From Cryobacterium cheniae (GTDB lineage Bacteria > Actinomycetota > Actinomycetes > Actinomycetales > Microbacteriaceae): a stretch of DNA of 64,000 bases. The notes under the pieces are model-generated. The model did no database searches. It had not been told where the DNA came from and saw nothing but the letters and a program-made list of their open reading frames with translations. The position numbers and the translations under genes are program-made. This document shows, one piece after another, positions 45,589 to 55,357 of this stretch; positions within the stretch are counted from its first letter, which is position 1, and each line of letters starts with the position of its first letter. Where the stretch lies: positions 344,036-408,035 of the forward strand of contig NZ_SOGN01000035.1 in NCBI RefSeq assembly GCF_004403395.1, given 5' to 3'.

Positions 45589-46473
45589 TCATGCCCGAGG
45601 ATCCCCGGTCTCGACCGGGCGGTCGGGCAGGTTCGACCACTGCGACCACGAACCGGGGTACAGGGCGGGCGCGAACCCGGCGATGGTCAGCGCGGCCGCC
45701 TCGTGCGCGGCGGTGACGCCGGAGCCGCAGTAGACGCCCACCGTGGCGGTCGCGGTCTCGCGTGCCATGCCGCCCGCCGTGCCGTCCGCGCTGACCCCGA
45801 GCGCCTCGAACCGGGCGCGCAGTTCGACGGCCGGGCGGAAGTGCCCGTCGAGGGTGAGGTTGTCGGCCGTGGGCGCGCTGATCGCCCCGGGGATGTGGCC
45901 GGCGCGCGGGTCGATCGGCTCCGAGTCACCGCGGTAGCGCGCCGAGGCGCGGGCGTCGAGGAGCGCGCCGGTCTGCGCGAGGGCGGCGGCGGCATCCGTG
46001 TCGAGCACAGGCAGCACCCCGTCGGAGAGGGTGACCGTGCCCGGCCGAACCGTCTCCGCGGCGGGATCACCGGTGGCGAGCGGCAGGCCGGCGGCGCGCC
46101 AGGCGGCGAGCGCGCCGTCGAGCAGCAGCACGTCACGCACCCCGGCGTGGCGCAGCAGCCACCAGGCGCGGGCGGCCGACATCCCGGCCAGGTCGTCGTA
46201 GACCACGACCGTGTCCCCGTCGCGAAGACCCCAGCGGCGCGCGGCCGCCTGCAGCGCCCCACGGGTGGGCAACGGATGCCGCCCGTCGGCCGGTTCGCCC
46301 GGCCCGGCCAGCTCGGACTCCAGGTCGACATACACGGCTCCGGGGATGTGACCGGCGCGGTATTCTCCGGGCCCGGGCGGGCCACCCAGTTTCCAGCGCA
46401 CGTCCAGCACGCGAACGTCGCTTCGGGTCTGCAGCAGGGCTGCCAGTTCGTCGGCCTCGATCAATATTCGCAC
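45589..46473 (-). CDS. sseA: Sulfurtransferase (3-mercaptopyruvate sulfurtransferase/rhodanese-like)
   Basis: A 294-residue tandem rhodanese. The first, inactive domain has 'VRVLDVRWKLGGPPGPGEYRAGHIPGAVYVDLE'. The second has 'GALLDARASARYRG' and the active-site loop 'VYCGSGVTAAH' with catalytic Cys, which matches mercaptopyruvate sulfurtransferase or thiosulfate sulfurtransferase. GTG 46473 is the start. It diverges from the MFS transporter with a 37-bp gap. Confidence 0.92.
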   Translation of the reverse strand: MRILIEADELAALLQTRSDVRVLDVRWKLGGPPGPGEYRAGHIPGAVYVDLESELAGPGEPADGRHPLPTRGALQAAARRWGLRDGDTVVVYDDLAGMSAARAWWLLRHAGVRDVLLLDGALAAWRAAGLPLATGDPAAETVRPGTVTLSDGVLPVLDTDAAAALAQTGALLDARASARYRGDSEPIDPRAGHIPGAISAPTADNLTLDGHFRPAVELRARFEALGVSADGTAGGMARETATATVGVYCGSGVTAAHEAAALTIAGFAPALYPGSWSQWSNLPDRPVETGDPRA

Positions 46474-46510
46474 GCGCTCACGCTACCTCGGCGGACGTAC
46501 ACTTGAGTAA

Positions 46511-47722
46511 GTGAGCAGCTACTGGACCCTTCTGAAGACGCCGGGCGTTGCTCGCGTCATCGCCGCGCAACTGACCGCCCGTTTCCCGTTCGGGATGCTG
46601 TCGCTCGCGTTCCTGATCCACATCGAGCGGGTCTTCGACTCCTACGGCGCCGCCGGCCTCGTGCTGGGGACCATGAGCATCGGCCAGGCCGTCGCCGGGC
46701 CGCTCACCAGCCGATTGATGGGACGTTGGGGCATGCGCCCGGTCATTACGGCCACCCTGGCCGTGTGCGCGACCTCCATCGTCACGATGGCCCTGGTCAG
46801 CATGCCCATCTACCTTCTGATGGCCGTCGGACTGGTCGCGGGGCTGTCCACGCCGCCGATCCAGCCGGCCGTGCGCACCATCTACCCGAAGATCGTCAAC
46901 TCTCGCCAGCTCACGCCGCTGTTCTCGCTGGACGCGTCGGCCCAGGAGATCATCTGGGTGCTGGGCCCGGTGATCGCCACGTTCGTGGCCATCCAGGTCA
47001 GCCCGGTCGCCGGCATCCTGCTCGCCGCCATCTTCCTCATCGGCGGCGGCATCTGGTTCCTGGTGCTGCCCGAGGTCGGCCGGGTGCGCATCCCCCGCAG
47101 CCGCCGCAAGCTCGGCGTCGTCCTCAAACGACCGCCGGTCATGCTCAGCACCATCGTCGGCTTCATGCTGGTGGCCGCCTGCGCCGCGGTCGAGGCCGGT
47201 GTGGTGGCCGCGTTCGGGCACGGCAGCTCGAGCTCGGGCTGGGTGCTCGGCATCTTCGCTCTCGGCTCGCTGATCGGCGGACTCGCCCTCGGCCACGCCC
47301 CGATCGGCCCGTGGGCGCTGGCCGCACGGATGCTCATCGTCACCGCGGGTCTCAGCCTGGCCGCCGTCGGCAACCTGAGCTTCTGGTGGCTGGCCGCCAC
47401 CCTGCTCCTGGCGGGCATCGGCATCGCGCCGGCCTTCGCCGTGCTGTTCGGGATCGTCTCCGCCAGCGTCAAGTTCAGCGACACCGCGGAGGCCTACGGC
47501 TGGGTGGGCACCGGTCAGCTGATGGGGGCTGCGATGGGCTCCGCCATCGCCGGGTTCATGATCGACCAGAGCGGCGCCACGGCGGCCATCCTGGTCGCGG
47601 CAGGCTTCGCCGGACTCGGCACCATCATCCCCGCGCTCGGCCGACGCTGGCACCCTGACCTGCGCGGTCGCGACCCGAGCCCGATCCCCGACACCGCCCC
47701 GATCCAGGTGCAGGTCTCCTAG
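46511..47722 (+). CDS. MFS transporter
   Basis: A 403-residue major facilitator with 12 predicted helices. 'GQAVAGPLTSRLMGRWGMRPVI' is the conserved loop between helices 2 and 3, and 'SLDASAQEIIWVLGPVIAT' lies around helix 5. It belongs to a group of actinobacterial MFS proteins of unknown substrate. GTG 46511 lies directly after a taa; no strong ribosome-binding site is seen, so the message may be nearly leaderless. It diverges from the sulfurtransferase gene. Confidence 0.9.
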   Translation: MSSYWTLLKTPGVARVIAAQLTARFPFGMLSLAFLIHIERVFDSYGAAGLVLGTMSIGQAVAGPLTSRLMGRWGMRPVITATLAVCATSIVTMALVSMPIYLLMAVGLVAGLSTPPIQPAVRTIYPKIVNSRQLTPLFSLDASAQEIIWVLGPVIATFVAIQVSPVAGILLAAIFLIGGGIWFLVLPEVGRVRIPRSRRKLGVVLKRPPVMLSTIVGFMLVAACAAVEAGVVAAFGHGSSSSGWVLGIFALGSLIGGLALGHAPIGPWALAARMLIVTAGLSLAAVGNLSFWWLAATLLLAGIGIAPAFAVLFGIVSASVKFSDTAEAYGWVGTGQLMGAAMGSAIAGFMIDQSGATAAILVAAGFAGLGTIIPALGRRWHPDLRGRDPSPIPDTAPIQVQVS

Positions 47723-47742
47723 CGCCAGCCGCTCGTCGCACG

Positions 47743-47802
47743 GCGAACTGACACAATCGAGGGGTTGAGCGTCGCACGCACCCCTCAATCGTGTCGGTTC
47801 GC
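47743..47802. terminator. Palindrome downstream of the MFS gene (23-bp arms)
   Basis: Arms at 47743-47765 and 47780-47802 pair over 23 positions. The three mismatches are all compatible with G-U pairing in RNA, and the loop is 14 nt. It begins 20 bp after the MFS stop. The inner 28 nt resemble the inner core of the palindrome at 41425. The reductase start lies 38 bp beyond it. Confidence 0.7.
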
Positions 47803-47839
47803 GCGGCCGTACAGGCGGACGAGAGGGTTAGATGGGGGG

Positions 47840-48664
47840 ATGACGCTCTCGCCGCTTCTTCCCCTGCATGACGGACACCGCATCCCCCAACTCGGGCTCG
47901 GCGTGTACAAGATCGCGGATGCCGCGGCGGCCGACGCCGTGCAGGTCGCCCTGGAGGCCGGGTACCGCCACATCGACACCGCGGCGCTGTACGAGAACGA
48001 GACCGGCGTCGGTCAGGGCATCGCCCGCTCCGGCCTCCCCCGCGAGGACGTGTTCGTCACCACGAAGGTCTGGAACGACCAGCACGGCCTCGACAAGACC
48101 CTGCGCGCCTTCGACGTGAGCCTTGCCAAACTCGGCCTCGACTACGTCGACCTCTACCTGATCCACTGGCCCGCGCCCCGCCAGGACCTCTACGTCGACA
48201 CCTGGCGCGCCCTCGAGGCGTTGCGCGCCGATGGTCGCGCCCGGTCGATCGGGGTGTCCAATTTCCACCCGCACCACCTCGACCGCCTGCTCGCCGAAAC
48301 GGATGTCGTTCCGGTCATCAACCAGGTGGAGCTGCACCCGTGGCTGCAGCAGTCCGTCGTGCGCGAGTACGACGCGGCCCACGGCCTCCTCACCGAAGCC
48401 TGGTCGCCGCTGGCCCGCGGCCGCGCGATCGGCAACGAGGCCCTCGACGCCATCGGCGCCCGGCACGGCAAAACGGCCGCGCAGGTGGTCATCCGTTGGC
48501 ACCTGGAGCTGGGCAATGTGGTGATTCCGAAGTCGGTGACGCCCGTGCGCATCCGGGAGAACTTCGACGTGTTCGACTTCACGCTCCACGCCGACGACCA
48601 TGCCGCCATCGCCGCCCTCGACTCCGGCGAGCGCACCGGCAAGGACCCCGACGACCTGGACTGA
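47840..48664 (+). CDS. Aldo/keto reductase (2,5-diketo-D-gluconate reductase-like)
   Basis: A 274-residue AKR with the complete tetrad: '[22 protein letters not shown]' (Asp, Tyr), 'VTTKVWN' (Lys) and 'YLIHWPAP' (His). '[24 protein letters not shown]' is the cofactor region. ATG 47840 follows a G-rich stretch (atgggggg) and begins the conserved domain; the upstream frame crosses the palindrome. It is strongly similar in type to the gene at 36621. Confidence 0.93.
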   Translation: MTLSPLLPLHDGHRIPQLGLGVYKIADAAAADAVQVALEAGYRHIDTAALYENETGVGQGIARSGLPREDVFVTTKVWNDQHGLDKTLRAFDVSLAKLGLDYVDLYLIHWPAPRQDLYVDTWRALEALRADGRARSIGVSNFHPHHLDRLLAETDVVPVINQVELHPWLQQSVVREYDAAHGLLTEAWSPLARGRAIGNEALDAIGARHGKTAAQVVIRWHLELGNVVIPKSVTPVRIRENFDVFDFTLHADDHAAIAALDSGERTGKDPDDLD

Positions 48665-48707
48665 TCCCCGCACCGATGCCGGCAGCGACCACCTCGCTCC
48701 CCTGACG

Positions 48708-48784
48708 AATTCGACGGGGATTGTGCCGGAATCGGTCCGAATCGAGCCGGATTCCCGCTTTCAACCGAAAATCTCCGTCGAATT
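48708..48784. terminator. 77-bp nested palindrome between convergent genes
   Basis: aattcgacgggga (48708-48720) pairs with tctccgtcgaatt (48772-48784) at 12 of 13 positions. The interior holds further ggaatc/gattcc pairing. It lies between the converging reductase and PucR regulator genes. Confidence 0.7.
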
Positions 48785-48787
48785 GGT

Positions 48788-49996
48788 TCAGCGCGGCGGT
48801 CGCACGGCGGCTGCTCCGTGACCGGCGAGCCGCGCGGCTCGCAGCGCCGCATACAGTTCGGCCGCCTCGATCGGCCGCGCCGGAGAACGGCCGGTCAGTT
48901 CCGTGATGCGGCCCAGGCGATACAGCACGGTGTTGCGGTGGCAGTGCAGCCGCCGGCCCGTCTCCGCCGTGGACCCGTCCGCGGCGAACCATTCTTCGAG
49001 CGTTCGCAGCAGAACGTCGCCGTCCTGCGCCGCCAGGAGCCCGCCGAGGACGGCGGTCTCCAGCTCTGCGGCGTAGGCCGGCTGCGCGACCAGGACCACG
49101 TCGAGCGGAGCGGTGCCGTAACGGTGTGCACCGGCGGCATCCGGAGCACGGCAGCCGATGGCCAACCGGGCCTGACTGAGGGCGTCCGGTGCGGCGCCGA
49201 TCTGGGTGAAGTCGGCGCTGACGCCGACCCGGGTGGTGGCCGCGGCGGAGAGAATCGCCACGGCCGTGCCGGACTCGGCGGAGATCGGGGCGCTGACGAT
49301 GCCGACCTGGTCTCCGTGCAGGTTCGTCCAGGCCGAGCCCAGTCCGGCCGTCCGCAGGGTCTGCACGATCCCGGGCAGGGAGTCGGCGCCCGAGCTGCTG
49401 AGCTCGGCCGCCACCAGGAGGAACGTGCCGTTCTCCGCCAGGCCCAGCGACCGCAGCGCCCGCCCGGCGTCGATCGTGCTGGTGCTTCCGTCGAGGAGGC
49501 CGAGCAGCATGAGCCCCCTGGCCTGCCGTGTGCGCCGATCCTGCGCGTCGACCACCTCGCGATACGATTCGGCCGCGGCGTTGGAGAAGGTGTCGATCAT
49601 TCCCCACACCTCCGAGGACACCAGGAGCAGCGCCTCGAACCGCTGCGTGGCCACCGAACGGGAGACGAGCTCCTCCCAGAGCTGCAGGCCCGCCAGCCGG
49701 TAGGCATGCAGCAGACTGGCCATCGGGATGCCATGCTCCGCTTTCACCTGCCCGGCCCGCCGGGGAGAGTCGAGCACGGCCTGCCCGTCGATCAGAGCCC
49801 GGATCAGGGCCGCGATGTTCTCGCCGACCACGGAGCGCAGCAGCTCGTAGGGCAGCAGGCTGTTGCCGGCGTAGGCCTGTTCCCCGCTGACGATCTGGGC
49901 ACAGACGGCATCCGTCAGCTTTTCGGTGGCATCGATCAGCCCGGTGAAGAGCAACGCGCCAACGGCGACTTCGAGGGTTCCCTGCTGATCCGACAT
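48788..49996 (-). CDS. PucR family helix-turn-helix regulator
   Basis: A 402-residue CdaR/PucR-type activator. The C-terminus has the family helix-turn-helix '[38 protein letters not shown]'. The N-terminal half is an all-helical RsbRD-like domain ('[22 protein letters not shown]'), and the middle is the GGDEF-like PucR domain. ATG 49996 is used. It diverges from the aldehyde dehydrogenase/ligase/GMC operon and is the likely controller of it. The 193-bp region between them contains tgtgcagccgcaca (50031-50044). Confidence 0.92.
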   Translation of the reverse strand: MSDQQGTLEVAVGALLFTGLIDATEKLTDAVCAQIVSGEQAYAGNSLLPYELLRSVVGENIAALIRALIDGQAVLDSPRRAGQVKAEHGIPMASLLHAYRLAGLQLWEELVSRSVATQRFEALLLVSSEVWGMIDTFSNAAAESYREVVDAQDRRTRQARGLMLLGLLDGSTSTIDAGRALRSLGLAENGTFLLVAAELSSSGADSLPGIVQTLRTAGLGSAWTNLHGDQVGIVSAPISAESGTAVAILSAAATTRVGVSADFTQIGAAPDALSQARLAIGCRAPDAAGAHRYGTAPLDVVLVAQPAYAAELETAVLGGLLAAQDGDVLLRTLEEWFAADGSTAETGRRLHCHRNTVLYRLGRITELTGRSPARPIEAAELYAALRAARLAGHGAAAVRPPR

Positions 49997-50030
49997 GTCT
50001 CAAATGATAGGGGCAGGTGCTCCACCGTCC

Positions 50031-50044
50031 TGTGCAGCCGCACA
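50031..50044. promoter_or_regulatory. Candidate operator in the PucR/aldehyde dehydrogenase intergenic region
   Basis: tgtgcagccgcaca is an inverted repeat (tgtgc-4-gcaca) between the divergent regulator and operon. Flanking aggggca (50009-50015) and tgcccct (50049-50055) add a second inverted repeat. Binding is inferred only. Confidence 0.4.
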
Positions 50045-50189
50045 ATGGTGCCCCTGGAACTGGCGGCGGCGGCCCATGGTGCGGCCGACCGGTCACGGTC
50101 AGAGTTGAGCGCGGGAACAGTGTGAGCGTGAGAATCGGCGCACCTGACATCCCGCCCGGAAACACTTCGTCAACAATCAAGGGGGATTG

Positions 50190-51983
50190 ATGACCGCTAG
50201 CGAGCCGACCATCGCCGAGCCGACCATCGCCGAGCCGAACGCCACCGAGCCGACCATCGCGGAACCGACCGTGGCCGAACCGACCGGAACGGAGGGCTTC
50301 GGCACGCTCGACGGGTTGATTTCCGAATTGGCCGCCGGCGAGAAGCGCTGGGCTCGCACGGGCCTGTCCGAGCGGATTGCGCTGCTGTCCGCGGTGCGCC
50401 GCAGCGTTGCCGCGCAGGCCGAGGACTGGGCCCGCACGGCCGCCCTGATCAAGGGCCTCAGCCCGGACTCCCCGCTGGTCGGGGAGGAGTGGATCTCCGG
50501 GCCCTATCCGATGCTGACGGCCGCAGCGACGCTCGCCGAGAGCCTGTCCCGGATCGGCCGGGGCCGGAGTCCAGTGGCCGGGGCACGGTTCGGGACCGCC
50601 CCCGGAGGCCGCGTCACGGTGCAGGTCCTGCCGCACACCCCCTACGAAGCGGTGCTGCTGCACGGGTTCCGCGCCGAAGTCTGGATGCCGCCGGGCGTCT
50701 CTGCCGACACCGTCCGGTCCCGCGCCGGTCTGGCAGAACTCCACCCGAGGCAGACGCAGGGCGTCGGCCTCGTGCTCGGGGCAGGCAATATCACCTCGAT
50801 TCCGCCGCTCGATGTGCTCTACGAGCTGGTCGCACACAATCGGGTCGTTCTGTTGAAACTCAATCCGGTCCTGGAACGGATGCTGCCGGTCTACCGGGCG
50901 GCCCTCGCCCCACTGATCGAGCACGGCGTGCTGCGCATCGTCACCGGCGACGGCAGAGTCGGCGGCTACCTCGCCCACCATCCCGGCATCGCGCACGTGC
51001 ACATCACCGGAAGCGCCGCGACCCATGACGTCGTCGTCTTCGGCGCCGGCGCGGAAGGCGCGGAGCGGAAGGCCGCGGCGACCCCTCTGCTGTCCAAGCC
51101 GATCACGAGCGAACTGGGTGGTGTCTCCCCCATCATCGTGATGCCCGGAACCTGGAGCCGCCGGGACCTCCGTTATCAGGCCGAGCACGTCGCGACCCAG
51201 CGGCTGCACAACGGCGGCTACAACTGCATCGCCGGCCAGGTCGTGGTGCTCAGCGGCGACTGGTCGCAGAAGGACGCGTTCCTGGCCGAGCTGCGCGCCG
51301 CCGTCCGCCGCGCGCCGGCGCGCCCGGCCTGGTACCCGGGCAGCGACGGCCGCGTGGAGGATGCCGTCGCCGCCTACCCGGGTGCCGAACGCCTCGGGCG
51401 CGGCCGGGTCCTGATCCGGGTCGGGGCCGGGGATGACCCGGAGGCCATCAGGTCCACGGAGACGTTCGCCCCGGTTCTCGGCGTGATCGAGCTCCCCGGA
51501 CGCGGCGCCGCGTTCCTCGACGCGGCCGTCGAGACCGTCAACCGGGACTTCCTGGGCACCCTCGGTGCGAACGTCATCGCCGACCCGCGCACGCTCAGGG
51601 CGCTGGGCACCGGGTTCCGAACGGCCCTGGCCCGGTTGCGGTACGGCACCATCGCCGTCAACACGTGGACCGGCCTCGGCTTCCTCACCGCCGCCGCGCC
51701 GTGGGGGGCCTACCCGGGGCACACCCTGAACGATGTGCAGAGCGGGATCGGCATCGTGCACAACGCCCTGCTGATCGACTCCCCCGAGCGCACGGTCGTC
51801 AGCGGCCCCTTCCGCCCCTTCCCGCGCTCGGTGCTGCACGGCGAATTCGCGCTGTTCCCGAAGCCACCCTGGTTCGTCACGGCTCGGAGCGCCGCCATGA
51901 CCGGTCGCCTGCTCACCGGATTCGCCGCCCGCCCGTCCTGGCTGCGGATGCCCCGGGTCTTCGCATCCGCCTTCCGCGCCTGA
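50190..51983 (+). CDS. Aldehyde dehydrogenase family protein with N-terminal repeat
   Basis: A 597-residue NAD(P)-dependent aldehyde dehydrogenase-fold protein. Catalytic Cys346 is in 'GGYNCIAGQ' and general-base Glu308 in 'TSELGGVSPIIV'; 'GLVLGAGNITSIPPLDVLYEL' is the cofactor loop. It belongs to an atypical branch longer than the usual about 500 residues. The N-terminus (residues 4-35) is a Glu-Pro-Thr-Ile-Ala five-residue repeat encoded by 15-bp units (50202-50291). ATG 50190 has a gggg-rich ribosome-binding region. It is first gene of a three-gene operon; its product acid would be the ligase substrate. Confidence 0.9.
   Translation: MTASEPTIAEPTIAEPNATEPTIAEPTVAEPTGTEGFGTLDGLISELAAGEKRWARTGLSERIALLSAVRRSVAAQAEDWARTAALIKGLSPDSPLVGEEWISGPYPMLTAAATLAESLSRIGRGRSPVAGARFGTAPGGRVTVQVLPHTPYEAVLLHGFRAEVWMPPGVSADTVRSRAGLAELHPRQTQGVGLVLGAGNITSIPPLDVLYELVAHNRVVLLKLNPVLERMLPVYRAALAPLIEHGVLRIVTGDGRVGGYLAHHPGIAHVHITGSAATHDVVVFGAGAEGAERKAAATPLLSKPITSELGGVSPIIVMPGTWSRRDLRYQAEHVATQRLHNGGYNCIAGQVVVLSGDWSQKDAFLAELRAAVRRAPARPAWYPGSDGRVEDAVAAYPGAERLGRGRVLIRVGAGDDPEAIRSTETFAPVLGVIELPGRGAAFLDAAVETVNRDFLGTLGANVIADPRTLRALGTGFRTALARLRYGTIAVNTWTGLGFLTAAAPWGAYPGHTLNDVQSGIGIVHNALLIDSPERTVVSGPFRPFPRSVLHGEFALFPKPPWFVTARSAAMTGRLLTGFAARPSWLRMPRVFASAFRA
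50202..50291. repeat. 15-bp coding repeats (Glu-Pro-Thr-Ile-Ala)
   Basis: Six in-frame units of the type gagccgaccatcgcc with increasing divergence to the right encode the repetitive N-terminus of the aldehyde dehydrogenase. Confidence 0.88.
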
Positions 51984-52046
51984 TTCCCGTCCATCCCGCC
52001 TGACCCGAAACCCGATTCACCTGCCCCGCCATCGAAGGAGATAGCC

Positions 52047-53636
52047 GTGGTCTTCACCAGTCCGCTTCCGAACGTCGAGATTCCCGACCTGAGCGTCTAC
52101 GACTACCTGTTCGGCACGATCGGCGAGACGGATCTCGACCGAATCGCGCTCATCGACGGTCCGTCGGGGGCCGAGACCACCTACCGCGGGCTGCTGGCCC
52201 AGATCGACGGCGTCGCCGGGGCCCTGGCCGCCCGCGGGATCGCGCCGGGCGATGTCGTCGCGCTGCACTCCCCCAACGTGCCGGCCTTCGCCTCCGTCTT
52301 CCACGGCATCCTGCGGGCCGGCGCCACCGCTACCACCGTCAACGCCCTGTACACGGCGGAGGAGATCTCCGCCCAGCTGCGCGGCTCGGGGGCCCGGCTG
52401 CTCTTCACCGTGTCGCCGCTGCTCGAGCAGGCCCGGCAGGCCGCCGCCGACGCCGGTCTCGCTGCCGACCAGGTCATCGTGCTGGACGGTGCGCCCGGGC
52501 ACGCGTCGCTGGGCGATCTGCTCGCGGAGGGGCGTCCGGCACCGTCGGTCAGTATCGACCCGGCCACCCACCTGGCCGTGCTGCCGTTCTCCTCCGGCAC
52601 GACCGGGCACCCCAAGGGGGTCATGCTCACGCACCGCAATCTGGTGGCGAACGTCGCCCAGTCCCTGCCGCTGCTCGGAGCGAAGCCCGACGACCGGGTG
52701 CTGGCGGTGCTGCCGTTCTTCCACATCTACGGGATGACCGTGCTGCTGAACATCGCACTGGCCGGCCGCGCCGGCCTGGTCACGATGCCCCGGTTCGACC
52801 TGCCCGATTTTCTGCGCTTCATCCAGGATTACCGGGCCACCTACGTGTTCATCGCCCCGCCGATCGCCGTGGCGCTGGCGAAGCATCCGCTGGTCGATGA
52901 CTACGACCTCTCCAGCGTGCACACCATCTTCTCCGGGGCCGCGTCGCTCAACCACACCCTCGGTGCCGTCGTCGCCGCCCGGCTGGACTGCCGGGTGCGG
53001 CAGGGCTACGGAATGAGCGAGATGAGTCCCGTCTCGCACGCCATCCCGCTGGACCGGGGCGACATCCCCCTGGATTCGGTGGGGCTGACCCTGCCGAACA
53101 TCGAGTGCCGGCTGGTCGACCCGGCCACGGGCGCCGAGATCCACCAGCCGGCCGAGGGAACCAGCGAGCCCGGCGAGCTGCTCTGCCGCGGCCCGAACAT
53201 CATGCTCGGTTACCTCGGCAACGCCGAAGCCACCGCCGAGATCTTCGACGCCGACGGGTTCCTGCACACCGGGGACATCGCCACGGTCAGTTCGGACGGT
53301 TTCGTGACGATCGTCGAACGCCTGAAGGAACTGATCAAATACAAGGGCTACCAGGTTGCCCCGGCGGAACTCGAGGCACTGCTGCTCGGACACCCGTTGA
53401 TCTATGACGCCGCGGTGATCGGGGTGCAGGACGGCGACGGTGAGGAAGTCCCCAAAGCGTTCGTCGTGCTCCAGCCGGATGCCGCCCTCAGCGCCGAACT
53501 CGTGATCGCGTTCATCGCCGGGCAGGTGGCCCCGCATAAGAAGGTGCGCCGGGTCGAGTTCATCGACCGCATCCCGAAATCCGCGTCCGGCAAGATCCTG
53601 CGCAAGGACCTGCGCGCCGCGGAAGCCGTCCGATGA
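52047..53636 (+). CDS. AMP-dependent acyl-CoA ligase (4-coumarate-CoA ligase-like)
   Basis: A 529-residue ANL-superfamily ligase that activates a carboxylic acid with ATP and CoA. The AMP-binding P-loop is '[20 protein letters not shown]', then '[13 protein letters not shown]', '[40 protein letters not shown]', and the C-terminal catalytic Lys in '[13 protein letters not shown]'. GTG 52047 has aaggag 7 nt upstream. The pattern resembles 4CL/medium-chain types. It sits between the aldehyde dehydrogenase and GMC oxidoreductase genes. Confidence 0.94.
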   Translation: MVFTSPLPNVEIPDLSVYDYLFGTIGETDLDRIALIDGPSGAETTYRGLLAQIDGVAGALAARGIAPGDVVALHSPNVPAFASVFHGILRAGATATTVNALYTAEEISAQLRGSGARLLFTVSPLLEQARQAAADAGLAADQVIVLDGAPGHASLGDLLAEGRPAPSVSIDPATHLAVLPFSSGTTGHPKGVMLTHRNLVANVAQSLPLLGAKPDDRVLAVLPFFHIYGMTVLLNIALAGRAGLVTMPRFDLPDFLRFIQDYRATYVFIAPPIAVALAKHPLVDDYDLSSVHTIFSGAASLNHTLGAVVAARLDCRVRQGYGMSEMSPVSHAIPLDRGDIPLDSVGLTLPNIECRLVDPATGAEIHQPAEGTSEPGELLCRGPNIMLGYLGNAEATAEIFDADGFLHTGDIATVSSDGFVTIVERLKELIKYKGYQVAPAELEALLLGHPLIYDAAVIGVQDGDGEEVPKAFVVLQPDAALSAELVIAFIAGQVAPHKKVRRVEFIDRIPKSASGKILRKDLRAAEAVR

Positions 53637-55324
53637 GGGCGCGCCGGGGATCCGCGGCCCCCCACGCCGAGTCCGCTGACGCCGGGTCCGGCGACACCGA
53701 GTCCTTTGACTACGTCATCGTGGGTGCCGGCTCCTCCGGCGCGGCCCTCGCCGAACGGTTGAGCGCCGACGGGACGACCTCGGTGCTGCTCCTGGAGGCC
53801 GGACCGGCCGACCGGAAACCGGAGATCCACATTCCCGCCGCGTTCTCCCAGCTGTTCCGCTCCACCCTCGACTGGAACTACGACACCACCCCCCAGCCCG
53901 CACTCGGCGGCCGCCGCGTGTACTGGCCCCGCGGCAAGGTGCTCGGCGGTTCCTCCTCGATGAACGCGATGATGTGGGTGCGCGGTTTCGCCGCCGACTA
54001 CGACCACTGGGCCGAGAAGGCCGGACCGGACTGGTCCTTCGAAGCCCTGCTGCCCTACTTCCGGCGCGTCGAACGGGTCGCAGGCGCCATGAATGCCGCG
54101 CATGGACGCCGGGGCGCCGTGGCGATCCAACCCCAGCGCAGCCCGCGCGGCCACACGGATGTCTTCCTGGACGGCGTCGCGGAACTCGGCCACCCGATCG
54201 AGCAGCCCAACGGCGCCCGGCCGGAGGGGTTCAGCCAGACCATGGTCACCCAGCAGCGCGGCGCCAGGGTCAGCACCGCCGACGCGTACCTGAAGCCCGC
54301 CCGACGCCGCGGGAATCTCACGGTGCGCACCGGCGCCCACGCCACCCGGGTGCTCTTCCGCGGCCGCAGGGCGATCGGCGTCGAGTACCTGCGGGCCGGC
54401 AGCCGTGTCACCGTGTCGGCCCGGAAGGAGACCGTGCTCTGCGGCGGGGCCGTCAACACGCCCCAGCTGCTGATGCTCTCCGGCATCGGAGACGCCGCAC
54501 ACCTGCGCCGGCATGGAATCCCCGTGCTGGCGCACTCCCCCGAAGTGGGCGCGAACCTGCGTGACCACCTGCTCTCCGGCCTCGTCGCCGAGACCACCGG
54601 GGACACGCTGTTCAGCGCCCGAACGCCCGCCCAGATCGCCGACTACCTGGTGCGCCGGCGGGGCATGCTGACCTCGAATGTCGCCGAGGCCTACGGGTTC
54701 ATCCGCACGAGACCCGACCTGGCCCTCGCCGACATCGAGATCATCTTCGCCCCGGTCGCCTACGTCGGGGAAGGCCTGGTGCCCCCGCCCGGCCACGGGC
54801 TGACCGTCGGCGCGATCCTGCTGCAACCGCGCAGCAGCGGACAGGTCCTGCTCGCCTCCGCCGACCCGTTCGCCCAGCCCCTGATCGAGCCGCGCTACCT
54901 CAGTGACCCGGACGGCGCCGACCGGGCCACACTCCTGGCCGGCCTGGCCTGGTGCGAACGCCTGCTGCAGACGCCGGCGCTCCGCGCCGACACCACCGGC
55001 CGGCTGATCATGCCGCCCGACAGTGCCTCCCTGAGCAGCGCCGACCGTCTGAACCGGGCGATCGACGACCACGCGCACACCCTGTACCACCCCGTCGGGA
55101 CGGCCCGGATGGGCTCCGACCCCGGCTCGGTGGTGGACCCGGAGCTGCGCGTGCGCGGCGTCGACGGGCTCCGGGTCGCCGACGCGTCGATCATGCCGAT
55201 GATCATCCGCGGGCACACCAACGCGCCGGCCATCGTCATCGGCGAGAAGGCCGCCGACCTCCTCCTGCAGAGCGCCCCGGCGCGACAGTACGGCCGCGAG
55301 GGTGCCCGGTCCGGCCCGGAGTGA
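53633..55324 (+). CDS. GMC family FAD-dependent alcohol oxidase/dehydrogenase
   Basis: A 563-residue GMC oxidoreductase (choline dehydrogenase-like). The FAD site is '[19 protein letters not shown]' and the GMC signatures are '[23 protein letters not shown]' and '[18 protein letters not shown]'. The catalytic His is in '[10 protein letters not shown]', with the second base region near '[18 protein letters not shown]'. ATG 53633 overlaps the ligase stop by 4 nt, so they are coupled. It would oxidise a primary alcohol to the aldehyde used by the first gene of the operon. The alcohol is unknown. Confidence 0.94.
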   Translation: MRARRGSAAPHAESADAGSGDTESFDYVIVGAGSSGAALAERLSADGTTSVLLLEAGPADRKPEIHIPAAFSQLFRSTLDWNYDTTPQPALGGRRVYWPRGKVLGGSSSMNAMMWVRGFAADYDHWAEKAGPDWSFEALLPYFRRVERVAGAMNAAHGRRGAVAIQPQRSPRGHTDVFLDGVAELGHPIEQPNGARPEGFSQTMVTQQRGARVSTADAYLKPARRRGNLTVRTGAHATRVLFRGRRAIGVEYLRAGSRVTVSARKETVLCGGAVNTPQLLMLSGIGDAAHLRRHGIPVLAHSPEVGANLRDHLLSGLVAETTGDTLFSARTPAQIADYLVRRRGMLTSNVAEAYGFIRTRPDLALADIEIIFAPVAYVGEGLVPPPGHGLTVGAILLQPRSSGQVLLASADPFAQPLIEPRYLSDPDGADRATLLAGLAWCERLLQTPALRADTTGRLIMPPDSASLSSADRLNRAIDDHAHTLYHPVGTARMGSDPGSVVDPELRVRGVDGLRVADASIMPMIIRGHTNAPAIVIGEKAADLLLQSAPARQYGREGARSGPE

Positions 55325-55357
55325 CCGGAAGAACGGGCGCCCCGGGCCGGAACGGCG

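Noticed and set aside
48579..51839. Minus-strand frame of more than 1000 codons across the PucR and aldehyde dehydrogenase region
   Set aside because: It spans two real genes and an intergenic region and has shadow-like composition.
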